Assembly: GCA_035691065.1 (NCBI GenBank)
Contig: DASSJT010000195.1
Span: 1-44,139 of the forward strand
Reading direction: 5' to 3'
Length of the DNA stretch: 44,139 nucleotides
Source: DASSJT01 sp035691065
Lineage (GTDB): Bacteria; Actinomycetota; Actinomycetes; Actinomycetales; Dermatophilaceae
A program made the translations under genes and the position numbers. Numbering within the stretch: the first letter of the stretch is position 1; every line of letters starts with the position of its first letter. The notes under the pieces are model-generated. The model saw only the letters and a list, made by a program, of their open reading frames with translations, was not told the DNA's origin and did no database searches. This document shows, in pieces, positions 16,554-23,671 of the stretch.

Positions 16554-17608
16554 AGGGCACGCTCCGTGTAGCTGGGTTCTGGGCGGTGGTCTGCGGGGCC
16601 GGCGAGGAGGTGCGATCCCCTCGCCCCGGCTGGGTCTGGTGGTATGCCGTCGGGCTGGGTGCGCGGGCCCTCCGGCCGGCGCGGGGCCGGCACGGTCAGC
16701 TCGGCTGCGCCGTCCTCGAGCAGGATCGCGGCGAGCCGGCGGCCTACCTCGGCGGCCTCGTCGACCCGGCCCACGAGCGAGCGCCGCAGGTCGACGGTGC
16801 CGTCAACGCTGCCGGCGAAGGCCCGCAGCGACAGCTCCAGCCCGTCCTCGCCCTCGACGACCTCCGCGAGGGCGCCGACGGGCGCAGAGCAGCCCGCCTC
16901 GAGCGCTGCCAGAAGGGCACGCTCGGCAGTCGTGCAGGCCCGCGTGTCAGGGTCGTCGAGCCCCGCCAGCAGGGCCATGGTGCTGCTGTCGTCCGCTCGG
17001 CACTCGACGGCGAGGGCGCCCTGGCCGGGCGCGGGAAGGACCTGCAGGGGGTCGATCGTCTCGGTCACGGCATCGAGCCGGCCCAGCCTGGCCAGGCCGG
17101 CGCGGGCCAGGACCACGGCGTCGAGGTCGCCCGAGGCGACGCGGCGCAGGCGAGTGTCGACGTTTCCGCGCAGGTCGCGAACCTCGAGGCCTAGGCCGAG
17201 CGCGGCGAGCTGGGCCCGGCGACGCGGTGAACCGGTGCCGACCGTGGCACCCTCGGGCAGCTCGCCAAGGGTCAGGCCGTCGCGGGCGACAAGAACGTCG
17301 CGGGGGTCCTCGCGCGGGGGCACCGCCGCGATAGCGAGGCCCGGCTCCGCCCCCGTGGGCAGGTCCTTGAGCGAATGGACCGCGAAGTCGATCTCACCGC
17401 GGTGCAGCGCCTGGCGGAGGGTCGCGGCGAAGACCCCGGTGCCGCCGAGCGAGGCCAGGGGGGCGGTCGTTACGTCGCCCTCGGTCACGATCTCGACGAG
17501 CTCGACGGCGTGGCCTCCTGCGCGCAGCCGCTCAGCCACCCACTCCGACTGGGTGACCGCGAGGACGCTCCGGCGGGTGCCGAGGCGCAGCGGGCGGGCG
17601 AGCGTCAT
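16550..17608 (-). CDS. hemC: Hydroxymethylbilane synthase (porphobilinogen deaminase)
   Basis: This 352-residue enzyme links four porphobilinogens on a covalently bound dipyrromethane cofactor. The cofactor cysteine is C240 in EAGCSAPVGA. DFAVHSLKDLP (74-84) holds the catalytic aspartate region, and GTGSPRRRAQL and RDLRGNVDTRL are family signatures. The C-terminal 40 residues, rich in Pro, Gly and Arg, are an extra tail of unknown role. Its ATG overlaps the hemA stop as ATGA, and its stop overlaps hemD. Confidence 0.94.
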   Translation of the reverse strand: MTLARPLRLGTRRSVLAVTQSEWVAERLRAGGHAVELVEIVTEGDVTTAPLASLGGTGVFAATLRQALHRGEIDFAVHSLKDLPTGAEPGLAIAAVPPREDPRDVLVARDGLTLGELPEGATVGTGSPRRRAQLAALGLGLEVRDLRGNVDTRLRRVASGDLDAVVLARAGLARLGRLDAVTETIDPLQVLPAPGQGALAVECRADDSSTMALLAGLDDPDTRACTTAERALLAALEAGCSAPVGALAEVVEGEDGLELSLRAFAGSVDGTVDLRRSLVGRVDEAAEVGRRLAAILLEDGAAELTVPAPRRPEGPRTQPDGIPPDPAGARGSHLLAGPADHRPEPSYTERAL

Positions 17609-18918
17609 GGCAGCACCTCCCGGTCGGCCGGAGGTGTGGACATCACGGCCGCCTCCCCGGGCTCGAGGTCGAAGAGGTCGCGCAGGGCCTGGGCGTAGTC
17701 GGCGTGCCCTTCCCCGCCGACGGCGAGCTCCTTGACCCGCACGGTCGGGGTGTGGAGAAGCTTCTCGACGATCCGGTGCACGGCCAGCTGGACCTCGGTG
17801 CGTTCGGCCTCGCGCATGCCTGGCGTGCGCTGCTCGAGCCGCGCCAGCTCACCGTCGACGACCCGGGCAGCCGCGGATCGCAGCGCGGCCACGGTCGGCG
17901 CGACCGACTCGGCCGCCCGCGCTGTGAGGAACGCCGCCACCTCGGCGATCACAAGGTCGGCGACCTGCTGGATCTGGGGCTCGGCATCCGTTGCGGTCAG
18001 GTCGTCGCCCAGAGTGTCGAGACCGATCCGGCTGACCCCGGACAGTGACGACACCTCGGGTGCGACGTCGTGGGGCAGGGCGAGGTCGAGATAGGCCTGT
18101 GGCCGCCCGGAGCGGGCCACCTGCGCGTCGCCCGCAGCCGACAGGCCGACCACCAGCCCGACCGACCCCGTGCACGACACGACGACGTCCGCCTCGGCCA
18201 GAGCGGCCTCGAGCTCGGCGAGGGGCCGCGCCTGGCCACCGGTGCGCGCGGCCAGCCGGTCGGCCCGGCTGTACGTGCGGTTGACGATGACGAGCTTCCC
18301 CGCCTCGAGGCGGGAGGCCGTCGTGGCCGCCAGCGCGCTCATGCCACCCGCGCCGATGACCAGCACCGACAGGTCGGCCAGGGACCCGAGCCGGGCCTGC
18401 GCCTGGGCGAGCCCTGCCTCCACCAGGGAGACGCTGACGCCGTCGATGCCGGTCTCGGTGTGGGCCCGCTTCCCCACGCGCAGGGCCTGCTGGAACAGCC
18501 CGTTGAGCGCTGGTCCGACCTGGCGGGCCCGCTGACCCGCGCGCAGCGCCTCGCGCATCTGGCCGAGGATCTGGGCTTCGCCGACGGCCATCGAGTCGAG
18601 GCCACAGGCCACCGTGAACGCGTGGGCGATGGCGCGGTCCTCGTAGTGGACGTAGAGGTGGTCCCGCAGGTGGTCGCGGACCACCCCGGTGGTCGACACC
18701 AGGGCGTCGGTCAGGGCACTGACCGCCCCATGGAACGTCAGCGCCTCGGCGTAGATCTCGGTGCGGTTGCAGGTGGAGACGACGACAGCCTCGGCGACGC
18801 TGTCTGCGGCGACCACGGCGGCGGCCAGGTCGGCCTTGCCGGCGGCGTCGAGCGCCACCGCCTCCAGAAGGCTGATCGGGGCGCTGCGGTGGGAAACCCC
18901 CATGACGATGAGGCTCAT
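17605..18918 (-). CDS. hemA: Glutamyl-tRNA reductase
   Basis: This 437-residue enzyme reduces glutamyl-tRNA(Glu) to glutamate-1-semialdehyde, the first committed step of C5 heme synthesis. The catalytic cysteine is C50 in STCNRTE. GEAQILGQMREAL is the family signature, and an NADPH Rossmann motif reads VIGAGGMSALA. Its first codon overlaps the rex stop, so expression should follow Rex control. The product feeds HemL, encoded 8 kb away. Confidence 0.95.
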   Translation of the reverse strand: MSLIVMGVSHRSAPISLLEAVALDAAGKADLAAAVVAADSVAEAVVVSTCNRTEIYAEALTFHGAVSALTDALVSTTGVVRDHLRDHLYVHYEDRAIAHAFTVACGLDSMAVGEAQILGQMREALRAGQRARQVGPALNGLFQQALRVGKRAHTETGIDGVSVSLVEAGLAQAQARLGSLADLSVLVIGAGGMSALAATTASRLEAGKLVIVNRTYSRADRLAARTGGQARPLAELEAALAEADVVVSCTGSVGLVVGLSAAGDAQVARSGRPQAYLDLALPHDVAPEVSSLSGVSRIGLDTLGDDLTATDAEPQIQQVADLVIAEVAAFLTARAAESVAPTVAALRSAAARVVDGELARLEQRTPGMREAERTEVQLAVHRIVEKLLHTPTVRVKELAVGGEGHADYAQALRDLFDLEPGEAAVMSTPPADREVLP

Positions 18919-19616
18919 GGGGCTACCTCCCGGAGCAGGGGGGAGGTCTGGCGCTGGAGCGACAGCGCCTTGCGCTGCTCGTGGAACGCAAGGATCTGCA
19001 GCTCGGTGGACAGGTCGACCTTGCGGACGTCGACTCCGTCGGGCACCGACAGCACGCAGGGCGCGAAGTTGAGGATGGACCGCACCCCCGCGGCAACCAG
19101 GGCGTCGCAGACCTCCTGGGCCGACGCGGCGGGCGTGGCGATGACCCCGATGGCCAGGCCCCCGTCGCTCACGAGCGAGGACAGCGCGGCCATGGGCTGC
19201 ACCACCAGCCCGGCGATCGACTGGCCGATGATCCGCTCGTCCTCGTCAAGGAGGGCGACGACCCGGAAGCCGCGCGTGGCGAAGCCGCTGTAGGCCGCGA
19301 GCGCGTGGCCGAGGTTGCCCATGCCCACGATGGCCACGGGCCAGTCCTGGGTCAGGCCGAGCTCGCGGGAGATCTGGTAGGCCAGGTGGTCGACCTCATA
19401 CCCCACCCCACGCACACCGTAGGAGCCGAGGTAGGAGAGGTCCTTGCGCAGCTTCGCCGACCGCACGCCCGCAGCCGCTGCGAGCTCCTCGGAGGACACC
19501 GAGGAGATCCCCCGCTCTGCCAGCGTCGTGAGCGCGCGCAGGTACTCGGGGAGCCGGGCCACTGTGGCGTCGGGGATACCGCGCCGGGTCTCAGGGTCGG
19601 CGGACACGCGAGTCAC
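18915..19616 (-). CDS. rex: Redox-sensing transcriptional repressor Rex
   Basis: This 233-residue repressor senses the NADH/NAD+ ratio. An N-terminal winged helix contains the recognition segment KLRKDLSYLG (55-64). A Rossmann domain follows with VGMGNLG at 97-103 and the C-terminal swap helix near FHEQRKALSLQ. High NADH should release it from DNA and switch on the operon. GTG 19616 has AGGAG only 3 bases upstream; a second GTG at 19607 is possible. It heads rex-hemA-hemC-hemD-hemB, as in Streptomyces, and has its own operator upstream. Confidence 0.94.
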   Translation of the reverse strand: MTRVSADPETRRGIPDATVARLPEYLRALTTLAERGISSVSSEELAAAAGVRSAKLRKDLSYLGSYGVRGVGYEVDHLAYQISRELGLTQDWPVAIVGMGNLGHALAAYSGFATRGFRVVALLDEDERIIGQSIAGLVVQPMAALSSLVSDGGLAIGVIATPAASAQEVCDALVAAGVRSILNFAPCVLSVPDGVDVRKVDLSTELQILAFHEQRKALSLQRQTSPLLREVAP

Positions 19617-19679
19617 CGGCTCCTCTCACGAAAACGAGCCCACCCCGGGGCCAGGGCGGACGGGAGCACGCAGACCTTC

Positions 19680-19708
19680 AGATTACGCGTTTGTGAACGC
19701 ATGCACAA
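19680..19708 (-). promoter_or_regulatory. Predicted promoter of the rex-hemACDB operon
   Basis: On the minus strand a -35 box TTGTGC (19708-19703) and a -10 box TAATCT (19685-19680) are separated by exactly 17 bases. This predicts a start near 19673 and a leader of about 57 bases. The Rex operator covers the -35 box and most of the spacer. Confidence 0.6.
19691..19708. promoter_or_regulatory. Rex operator (ROP site)
   Basis: TTGTGAACGCATGCACAA matches the Rex pattern TTGTG-N8-CACAA at all ten fixed positions. It overlaps the predicted rex promoter, so bound Rex would block RNA polymerase. Autoregulation of rex-hem by such a site is established in Streptomyces coelicolor. Confidence 0.85.
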
Positions 19709-19747
19709 AGTCACAAGCATCACGGTTCCATCGCCATATGAGGCGCA

Positions 19748-19763
19748 TGTGAGCCAGGTCACG
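19748..19763. promoter_or_regulatory. Candidate CRP/FNR-family binding site
   Basis: TGTGAGCCAGGTCACG matches the CRP consensus TGTGA-N6-TCACA at nine of ten positions. Its centre is about 82 bases upstream of the predicted rex start, a position compatible with activation. It also lies between rex and the glutaredoxin gene. No regulator gene of this family is in the window. Confidence 0.4.
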
Positions 19764-19801
19764 CGGTATGCCGAGTGCGCACCAGCGCTCGGACCGTCGG
19801 G

Positions 19802-20044
19802 TCAGCGGCCGGCCAGCGCCCGGCGCAGCCTCCCCTCGTCGATGCGCCAGTAGTCGACCTGGCGACCGTCCACCAGGGTGACCGGGATCTCCTCGGCATA
19901 CTTCTCGCGCAGCTCCGGGTGGTCGAGGACCGACACCTCGTCCCAGGACTCGCCGAGCTCGTCGGCGACCCGCGCGATCACCACGCGCGCGTCGTCGCAG
20001 AGATGGCAGCCAGGCTTTCCGATGAGCGTGATTCGGGCGGACAC
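19802..20044 (-). CDS. Glutaredoxin-like (DUF836) thiol protein
   Basis: This 80-residue thioredoxin-fold protein starts MSARITLIGKPGCHLCDDA from GTG 20044. The active site CHLC is at about residues 13-16, and the cis-Pro segment is EEIPVTLVDG. Such mini-glutaredoxins reduce protein or low-molecular-weight disulfides; the partner is not known. It sits between the rex operon and the sigma-factor gene, as Rv0508 sits near hemA in M. tuberculosis. The open frame extends far upstream, but homology starts at this GTG. Confidence 0.82.
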   Translation of the reverse strand: MSARITLIGKPGCHLCDDARVVIARVADELGESWDEVSVLDHPELREKYAEEIPVTLVDGRQVDYWRIDEGRLRRALAGR

Positions 20045-20122
20045 AGGCCCACCATAGGCGCCACGACAGGCCGCGCGGACCTGACATCCGCGGGCGAATA
20101 AGCGAAACTGGGCGGCCAGGAG

Positions 20123-20908
20123 GTGCCCCCCATACCCGTGTTGCGACGGACCATCTGCGCAAGCCTGCTTGCGCCGCTCCGCCCTGCCCGCGCCACGGCA
20201 TACGACATCCGGGCATGCAACACCCAGATGGGGCCTGCCACGCGCGCGTTCTTGGACCGGCTCCGCATCGCCATGTCCCTCGCCGACAGCGAGGCGGGCC
20301 AGGGCGCGGGGAGGCGCAGCGCGGCGTCGGCGGGGTTCGCACCGGGGTCGGAGCCCTCCGACTTCCAGCGCATCAGTGCCCTCGTGGAGCTGGCCCAGAA
20401 GGGTGACAGCGAGGCGTTCGGCCAGCTCTACGAGCGCTACGTCGACACGGTCTACCGCTACATCTACGTGCGCGTCGGCAACGTCCACCTCGCGCAAGAC
20501 CTCACCAGCGAGACGTTCGTGCGTGCGCTGCGCCGGATCGACTCCTTCTCATGGCAGGGGCGCGACATCGCCGCCTGGTTCGTCACGATCGCCCGCAACC
20601 TGATCACAGACAACGCCAAGTCGGCACGCTTCCGCATGGAGGTCTCGACCGCCGACATGCTCGACGCCGACCAGCGGGTCGAGGCGCCCGAGGCCGAGGT
20701 GCTCGATCGGCTGCGCGACGAGCGGCTGCTCCGGGCCGTCAAGGCGCTCAAGCCGGAGCAGGCCGAGTGCGTCGTGCTGCGGTTCCTGCAGGGGCTGTCG
20801 CTCGCCGAGACGGCGAAGGTTCTCGGCAAGAGCGAGGGAGCCGTCAAGCAGCTGCAGCTGCGGGCGGTCCGTGCCCTGCACCGCGAGCTCGGGGAGGCTC
20901 AGCTGTGA
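20123..20908 (+). CDS. BldN-like ECF RNA polymerase sigma factor
   Basis: Up to 261 residues. Region 2 reads FGQLYERYVDTVYRYIYVRVGNVHLAQDLTSETFVRALRRIDSF..., and region 4 reads LKPEQAECVVLRFLQGLSLAETAKVLGKSEGAVKQLQLRAVRAL. These blocks closely match Streptomyces BldN as I recall it. As in BldN, there is an extra N-terminal stretch (about 75 residues) with an ATAY segment, possibly a pro-sequence. The start is uncertain: GTG 20123 is the outermost, GTG 20138 lies after AGGAGG, and ATG 20228 is possible. The DUF5667 membrane protein downstream is the likely anti-sigma factor. Confidence 0.85.
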   Translation: MPPIPVLRRTICASLLAPLRPARATAYDIRACNTQMGPATRAFLDRLRIAMSLADSEAGQGAGRRSAASAGFAPGSEPSDFQRISALVELAQKGDSEAFGQLYERYVDTVYRYIYVRVGNVHLAQDLTSETFVRALRRIDSFSWQGRDIAAWFVTIARNLITDNAKSARFRMEVSTADMLDADQRVEAPEAEVLDRLRDERLLRAVKALKPEQAECVVLRFLQGLSLAETAKVLGKSEGAVKQLQLRAVRALHRELGEAQL

Positions 20909-21066
20909 ATCGCGCCGTGACTTCTCCCTGCCCGCGTCGTTCTCAGCGTGACGAGGCGCGTGCAAAGGCGCGTGACGGGGCGCGGCAAAGGGCGCGTGAA
21001 GGGGCGCGGGAGGGATCGCGAGCCGCGGCGGCCGAAGCGATGAGGGAGGTGCCCGCATGGCGCTGA
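20905..21066 (+). CDS. Possible small Arg/Ala-rich coupling peptide (53 aa)
   Basis: A short frame starts at GTG overlapping the sigma-factor stop (GTGA) and ends at a TGA 10 bases inside the following DUF5667 gene. The peptide is repetitive and basic (EARAKARDGARQRAREGARE...), built on imperfect GGCGCGTG-type repeats. It has no known domain. It could be translated to couple the sigma gene to the next gene, or be an accidental open frame in spacer DNA. Confidence 0.25.
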   Translation: MNRAVTSPCPRRSQRDEARAKARDGARQRAREGAREGSRAAAAEAMREVPAWR

Positions 21067-22181
21067 CGAGCCGCACTGCGGACCGCTTCGAGGCTGCCCT
21101 CTCGGACGAGGGCGTGGCCGGGGCCGTTTCTGACGACCTGGCTCCGCTGGTGACGGTGGCGCGCAGGAGCGCCGAGGTGGGTTCGCACCTGCCCGGGCCG
21201 GATGCCGAGTTCGTCGCCGCGCTGGGCCGGCGCCTGCGCGAGGAGGCGGAGCGGCGGCCGGCCAGCTTACTGCCGGCCGACCAGCCGCGTGGCAGCGCCG
21301 ACGGGCCTCAGCGACGGACGCTGGTGCTCGTGATCGGCGCTGGGCTCCCGCGCCGCGTCGTCGGCGCTGTCGCCTCGCTCGCGATCGTCGCGACGCTCGT
21401 GGGCGTCGCCTCCCGCTCAGCCCTGCCGGGCAGCCCGCTGTACCCGGTCAAGGGCTGGCTCGACGCCATCGCGGTCCAGGTATCGGGCTCGCAGCACGAC
21501 AGGGGCATGACCGAGCTCGCGCAGGCCCAGGAGCACATCTCCGACGCCCGCGACCTTCTGGCAGAGGATCCGGTGGCGGGCGAGCACGTCGCCAAGGCCT
21601 TCACCGACGCGGCCTCGTCACTGCGGGCCGCGCGGCGCGACCTCCAGGAGGACTACGCCAAGAACCACCAGCCCCGCTCGCTGCTGGCGCTCAGTGACTT
21701 CGCCCAGCGAGTGCGCCCGCAGCTGTCGGCCATGCGGCCGGACGTGCCGCCGTCCGCGATGCCGGCCTACACCGACCTCCTCCAGCTGCTCGACCTGGTC
21801 GAAGCGAGTACCCGCCAGCTGCTCGCCACGTGTGGCGCACCCTGCGGGCCGGCCCCGCTGGGCCAGTCCGGCGCCACAGCGACATATCGCGGCCCAGGTG
21901 CGTCGGTGCCGGCGGGCGGCGGGCCCGCCGTGTCGTCGACGAGCGGGCTGCCCGGTGCCTCCGGCACGGTCGGCGGGGACGGCGCCTCGGTGGGAGTCGG
22001 CGGCGGTGGCGTCTCCCTCGGCACGGGCGGAGCCAGCGTCGGCGTTCCGCTGGGCTCGAGCTCTTCGGCCTCCTTGACCGTCCCCCTCAGCCCGCTGACG
22101 ACGTTGCTTCCTTCGGACCCGGTCACGTCTGCGACCACCCTGCTCCCGAGCGCCTCGCTGTCCCTGGGCGACCACAAGTAG
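21057..22181 (+). CDS. DUF5667 single-pass membrane protein, candidate anti-sigma factor
   Basis: This 374-residue protein has an N-terminal cytoplasmic part of about 100 residues, one membrane helix (about 101-119), the DUF5667 signature PGSPLYPVKG at 124-133, a helical extracytoplasmic domain, and a Gly/Ser/Pro-rich low-complexity tail. The membrane topology and the gene order after a BldN-like sigma factor match RsbN of Streptomyces, the anti-sigma of BldN. Sequestration of the sigma factor by the N-terminal part is therefore the likely role (inference). The ATG has a GGGAGG site upstream. Confidence 0.72.
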   Translation: MALTSRTADRFEAALSDEGVAGAVSDDLAPLVTVARRSAEVGSHLPGPDAEFVAALGRRLREEAERRPASLLPADQPRGSADGPQRRTLVLVIGAGLPRRVVGAVASLAIVATLVGVASRSALPGSPLYPVKGWLDAIAVQVSGSQHDRGMTELAQAQEHISDARDLLAEDPVAGEHVAKAFTDAASSLRAARRDLQEDYAKNHQPRSLLALSDFAQRVRPQLSAMRPDVPPSAMPAYTDLLQLLDLVEASTRQLLATCGAPCGPAPLGQSGATATYRGPGASVPAGGGPAVSSTSGLPGASGTVGGDGASVGVGGGGVSLGTGGASVGVPLGSSSSASLTVPLSPLTTLLPSDPVTSATTLLPSASLSLGDHK

Positions 22182-22251
22182 TCAGAAGCACTCGGGGCAA
22201 GCCAAAGACGGTCAGAAGAGCACTGAAGAACTCAGAAGAACACTGAACGCC
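22182..22251. repeat. Short direct repeats TCAGAAG...CACTGAA in a convergent gap
   Basis: TCAGAAG recurs at 22182, 22212 and 22232. The last two belong to adjacent 20-base units sharing TCAGAAGARCACTGAA. The repeat spans the gap between convergent stops and the end of the acyltransferase gene. It is AT-richer than its neighbours. Confidence 0.55.
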
Positions 22252-23671
22252 GCTTCATCAGGAGCGAGTACAGCGTCTGCTGGATGGTCTCGCGCACCTG
22301 GTCGGTGAGGTCGAACACCAGCATGGGGTCGTCGGCCGCGCCGGGGCCGAGCGACGCCGTCTCCACCGGGGCACCGAACTCGATGATCCACTTGCTGGGC
22401 AGAGGGATCAGCCCGAGCAACCCCAGCCAGGGGAAGGTCGGCGTCACCGGCACGTAGGGCGCACCAACCAGCCGGGCCACGGTCTTGAGGTTGCCGATGA
22501 TGGGGTAGATCTCCTCGGCCCCGACGATGGAGCACGGGACGATCGGAGCCCCCGCGCGCAGTGCAGCCGAGACGAATCCGCCGCGGCCGAAGCGCTGGAG
22601 CTTGTAGCGCTCACTGAAGGGCTTCCCGATGCCCTTGAAGCCCTCGGGCCAGACGCCGACCAGCTCGCCGGCCCCGAGCAGCCGCTCGGCGTCGGTGTTG
22701 GCCGCGAGCGTCGACCCGGTGCGCCGGGCCACGGTGCCGACGAACGGCGTCTTGAACACGAGGTCCGCTCCGAGCATGCGGAGGTGCCGGTGGGCCGGGT
22801 GCTCGTCATGGATGGCCAGCTGGGTCATGAGCGAGTCGAACGCGATGGTCCCCGAGTGGTTGGCCACGATGAGGGCGGCACCCTCTTCGGGCACGTTCTC
22901 GAGACCACGCACCTCGACGCGGAACCACGAGCGGTAGAGGGGGCGCAGCAGCGGGAGGTAGAAGCTCTCGGTGAAGTCCTCGTCGAAGCCGAACTCGTCC
23001 ACGGTGTAGTCGCCGGTGAGACGGCGCCTGATGTAGGCCAGGACGTGGGCGACCCGTTCCTCGACGTCCTCCGGCGACAGGCCGGCCGCGGCCCCGGCGG
23101 TGCGCAGGGCAACGATCCCCGCGGTGACGAGCTCCTCGATGCCCGGGGCGATGCTCGTCTCCGTGGTACGTGGCGTCAGGGTGACGGCACCCGGGACTGG
23201 ATCGGCAACGGCGCTGAGGTTGCCGCGTCGAGTCGGCTCGGCACGGCGTGGGCGAGTCGTGCGCGTGCCGGACCGCGACACTGCCTTGCGCGTCGGGACC
23301 GCCTTGGCCACCGGCTGCGGCCGGTGCACCCGGCGCGGCTCCTGCGGTGGCAGCTCGGTCACCGGCGGCTCGGTCACCGGCGGCTCGGTCACCGGCACCT
23401 CAGTCACGGGGAGCTCGGTCACTGGGGGCTCGGTCACCGGTGCTGGACGGTTGTTCCCGGCCACCTCGTCGACCGGTGCGTCGTCGGCGTGGGCTCCGTT
23501 GGCGTCTGCGGACCGGGACGGGGTGCCGTGGTCGAGCAGCGGCGTGCTGTGGCGCCGGCTGCGCTCGCCCGATGCCCGCGCCGCGCCGGCGGCGAGCAGC
23601 CCTGACGAGCTGGACTTCCTGGGCTTGAACGTCGTGGCCGCCCGCGCCGGCTTCTTGCTCTGGGCTGCCAT
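22232..23671 (-). CDS. PlsC-type lysophospholipid acyltransferase with disordered N-terminus
   Basis: This 479-residue protein has a disordered first part of about 200 residues, rich in Pro, Thr and Arg, with VTEPP-type repeats at 79-108. An acyltransferase domain follows. Its catalytic block is NHSGTIAFD (271-279), with six residues rather than four between His and Asp, as in some plant and mycobacterial relatives. WPEGFKG (341-347) is the substrate-binding motif. It probably acylates a lysophospholipid or glycerophosphate at the membrane. Its ATG shares one base with the upstream SDR stop. The position matches Rv0502. Confidence 0.82.
   Translation of the reverse strand: MAAQSKKPARAATTFKPRKSSSSGLLAAGAARASGERSRRHSTPLLDHGTPSRSADANGAHADDAPVDEVAGNNRPAPVTEPPVTELPVTEVPVTEPPVTEPPVTELPPQEPRRVHRPQPVAKAVPTRKAVSRSGTRTTRPRRAEPTRRGNLSAVADPVPGAVTLTPRTTETSIAPGIEELVTAGIVALRTAGAAAGLSPEDVEERVAHVLAYIRRRLTGDYTVDEFGFDEDFTESFYLPLLRPLYRSWFRVEVRGLENVPEEGAALIVANHSGTIAFDSLMTQLAIHDEHPAHRHLRMLGADLVFKTPFVGTVARRTGSTLAANTDAERLLGAGELVGVWPEGFKGIGKPFSERYKLQRFGRGGFVSAALRAGAPIVPCSIVGAEEIYPIIGNLKTVARLVGAPYVPVTPTFPWLGLLGLIPLPSKWIIEFGAPVETASLGPGAADDPMLVFDLTDQVRETIQQTLYSLLMKRRSVFF
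23350..23439. repeat. 15-bp tandem repeat, 6 copies, coding for VTEPP-like pentapeptides
   Basis: Six 15-base units of the type GGCGGCTCGGTCACC run from 23350 to 23439 with small changes in the first bases. In the acyltransferase frame they encode Val-Thr-Glu-(Pro/Leu/Val)-Pro repeats. The in-frame unit length means copy number can change without breaking the gene. Confidence 0.85.

Noticed and set aside
20133..20137. A start for the sigma factor exactly one ideal Shine-Dalgarno spacing after AGGAGG
   Set aside because: No ATG, GTG or TTG lies at that distance in frame. The start therefore stays uncertain and is not presented as decided.
23350..23439. Regular repeats as a possible CRISPR array
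   Set aside because: The units are contiguous 15-mers without spacers, in frame with an acyltransferase gene, and no cas genes are present.
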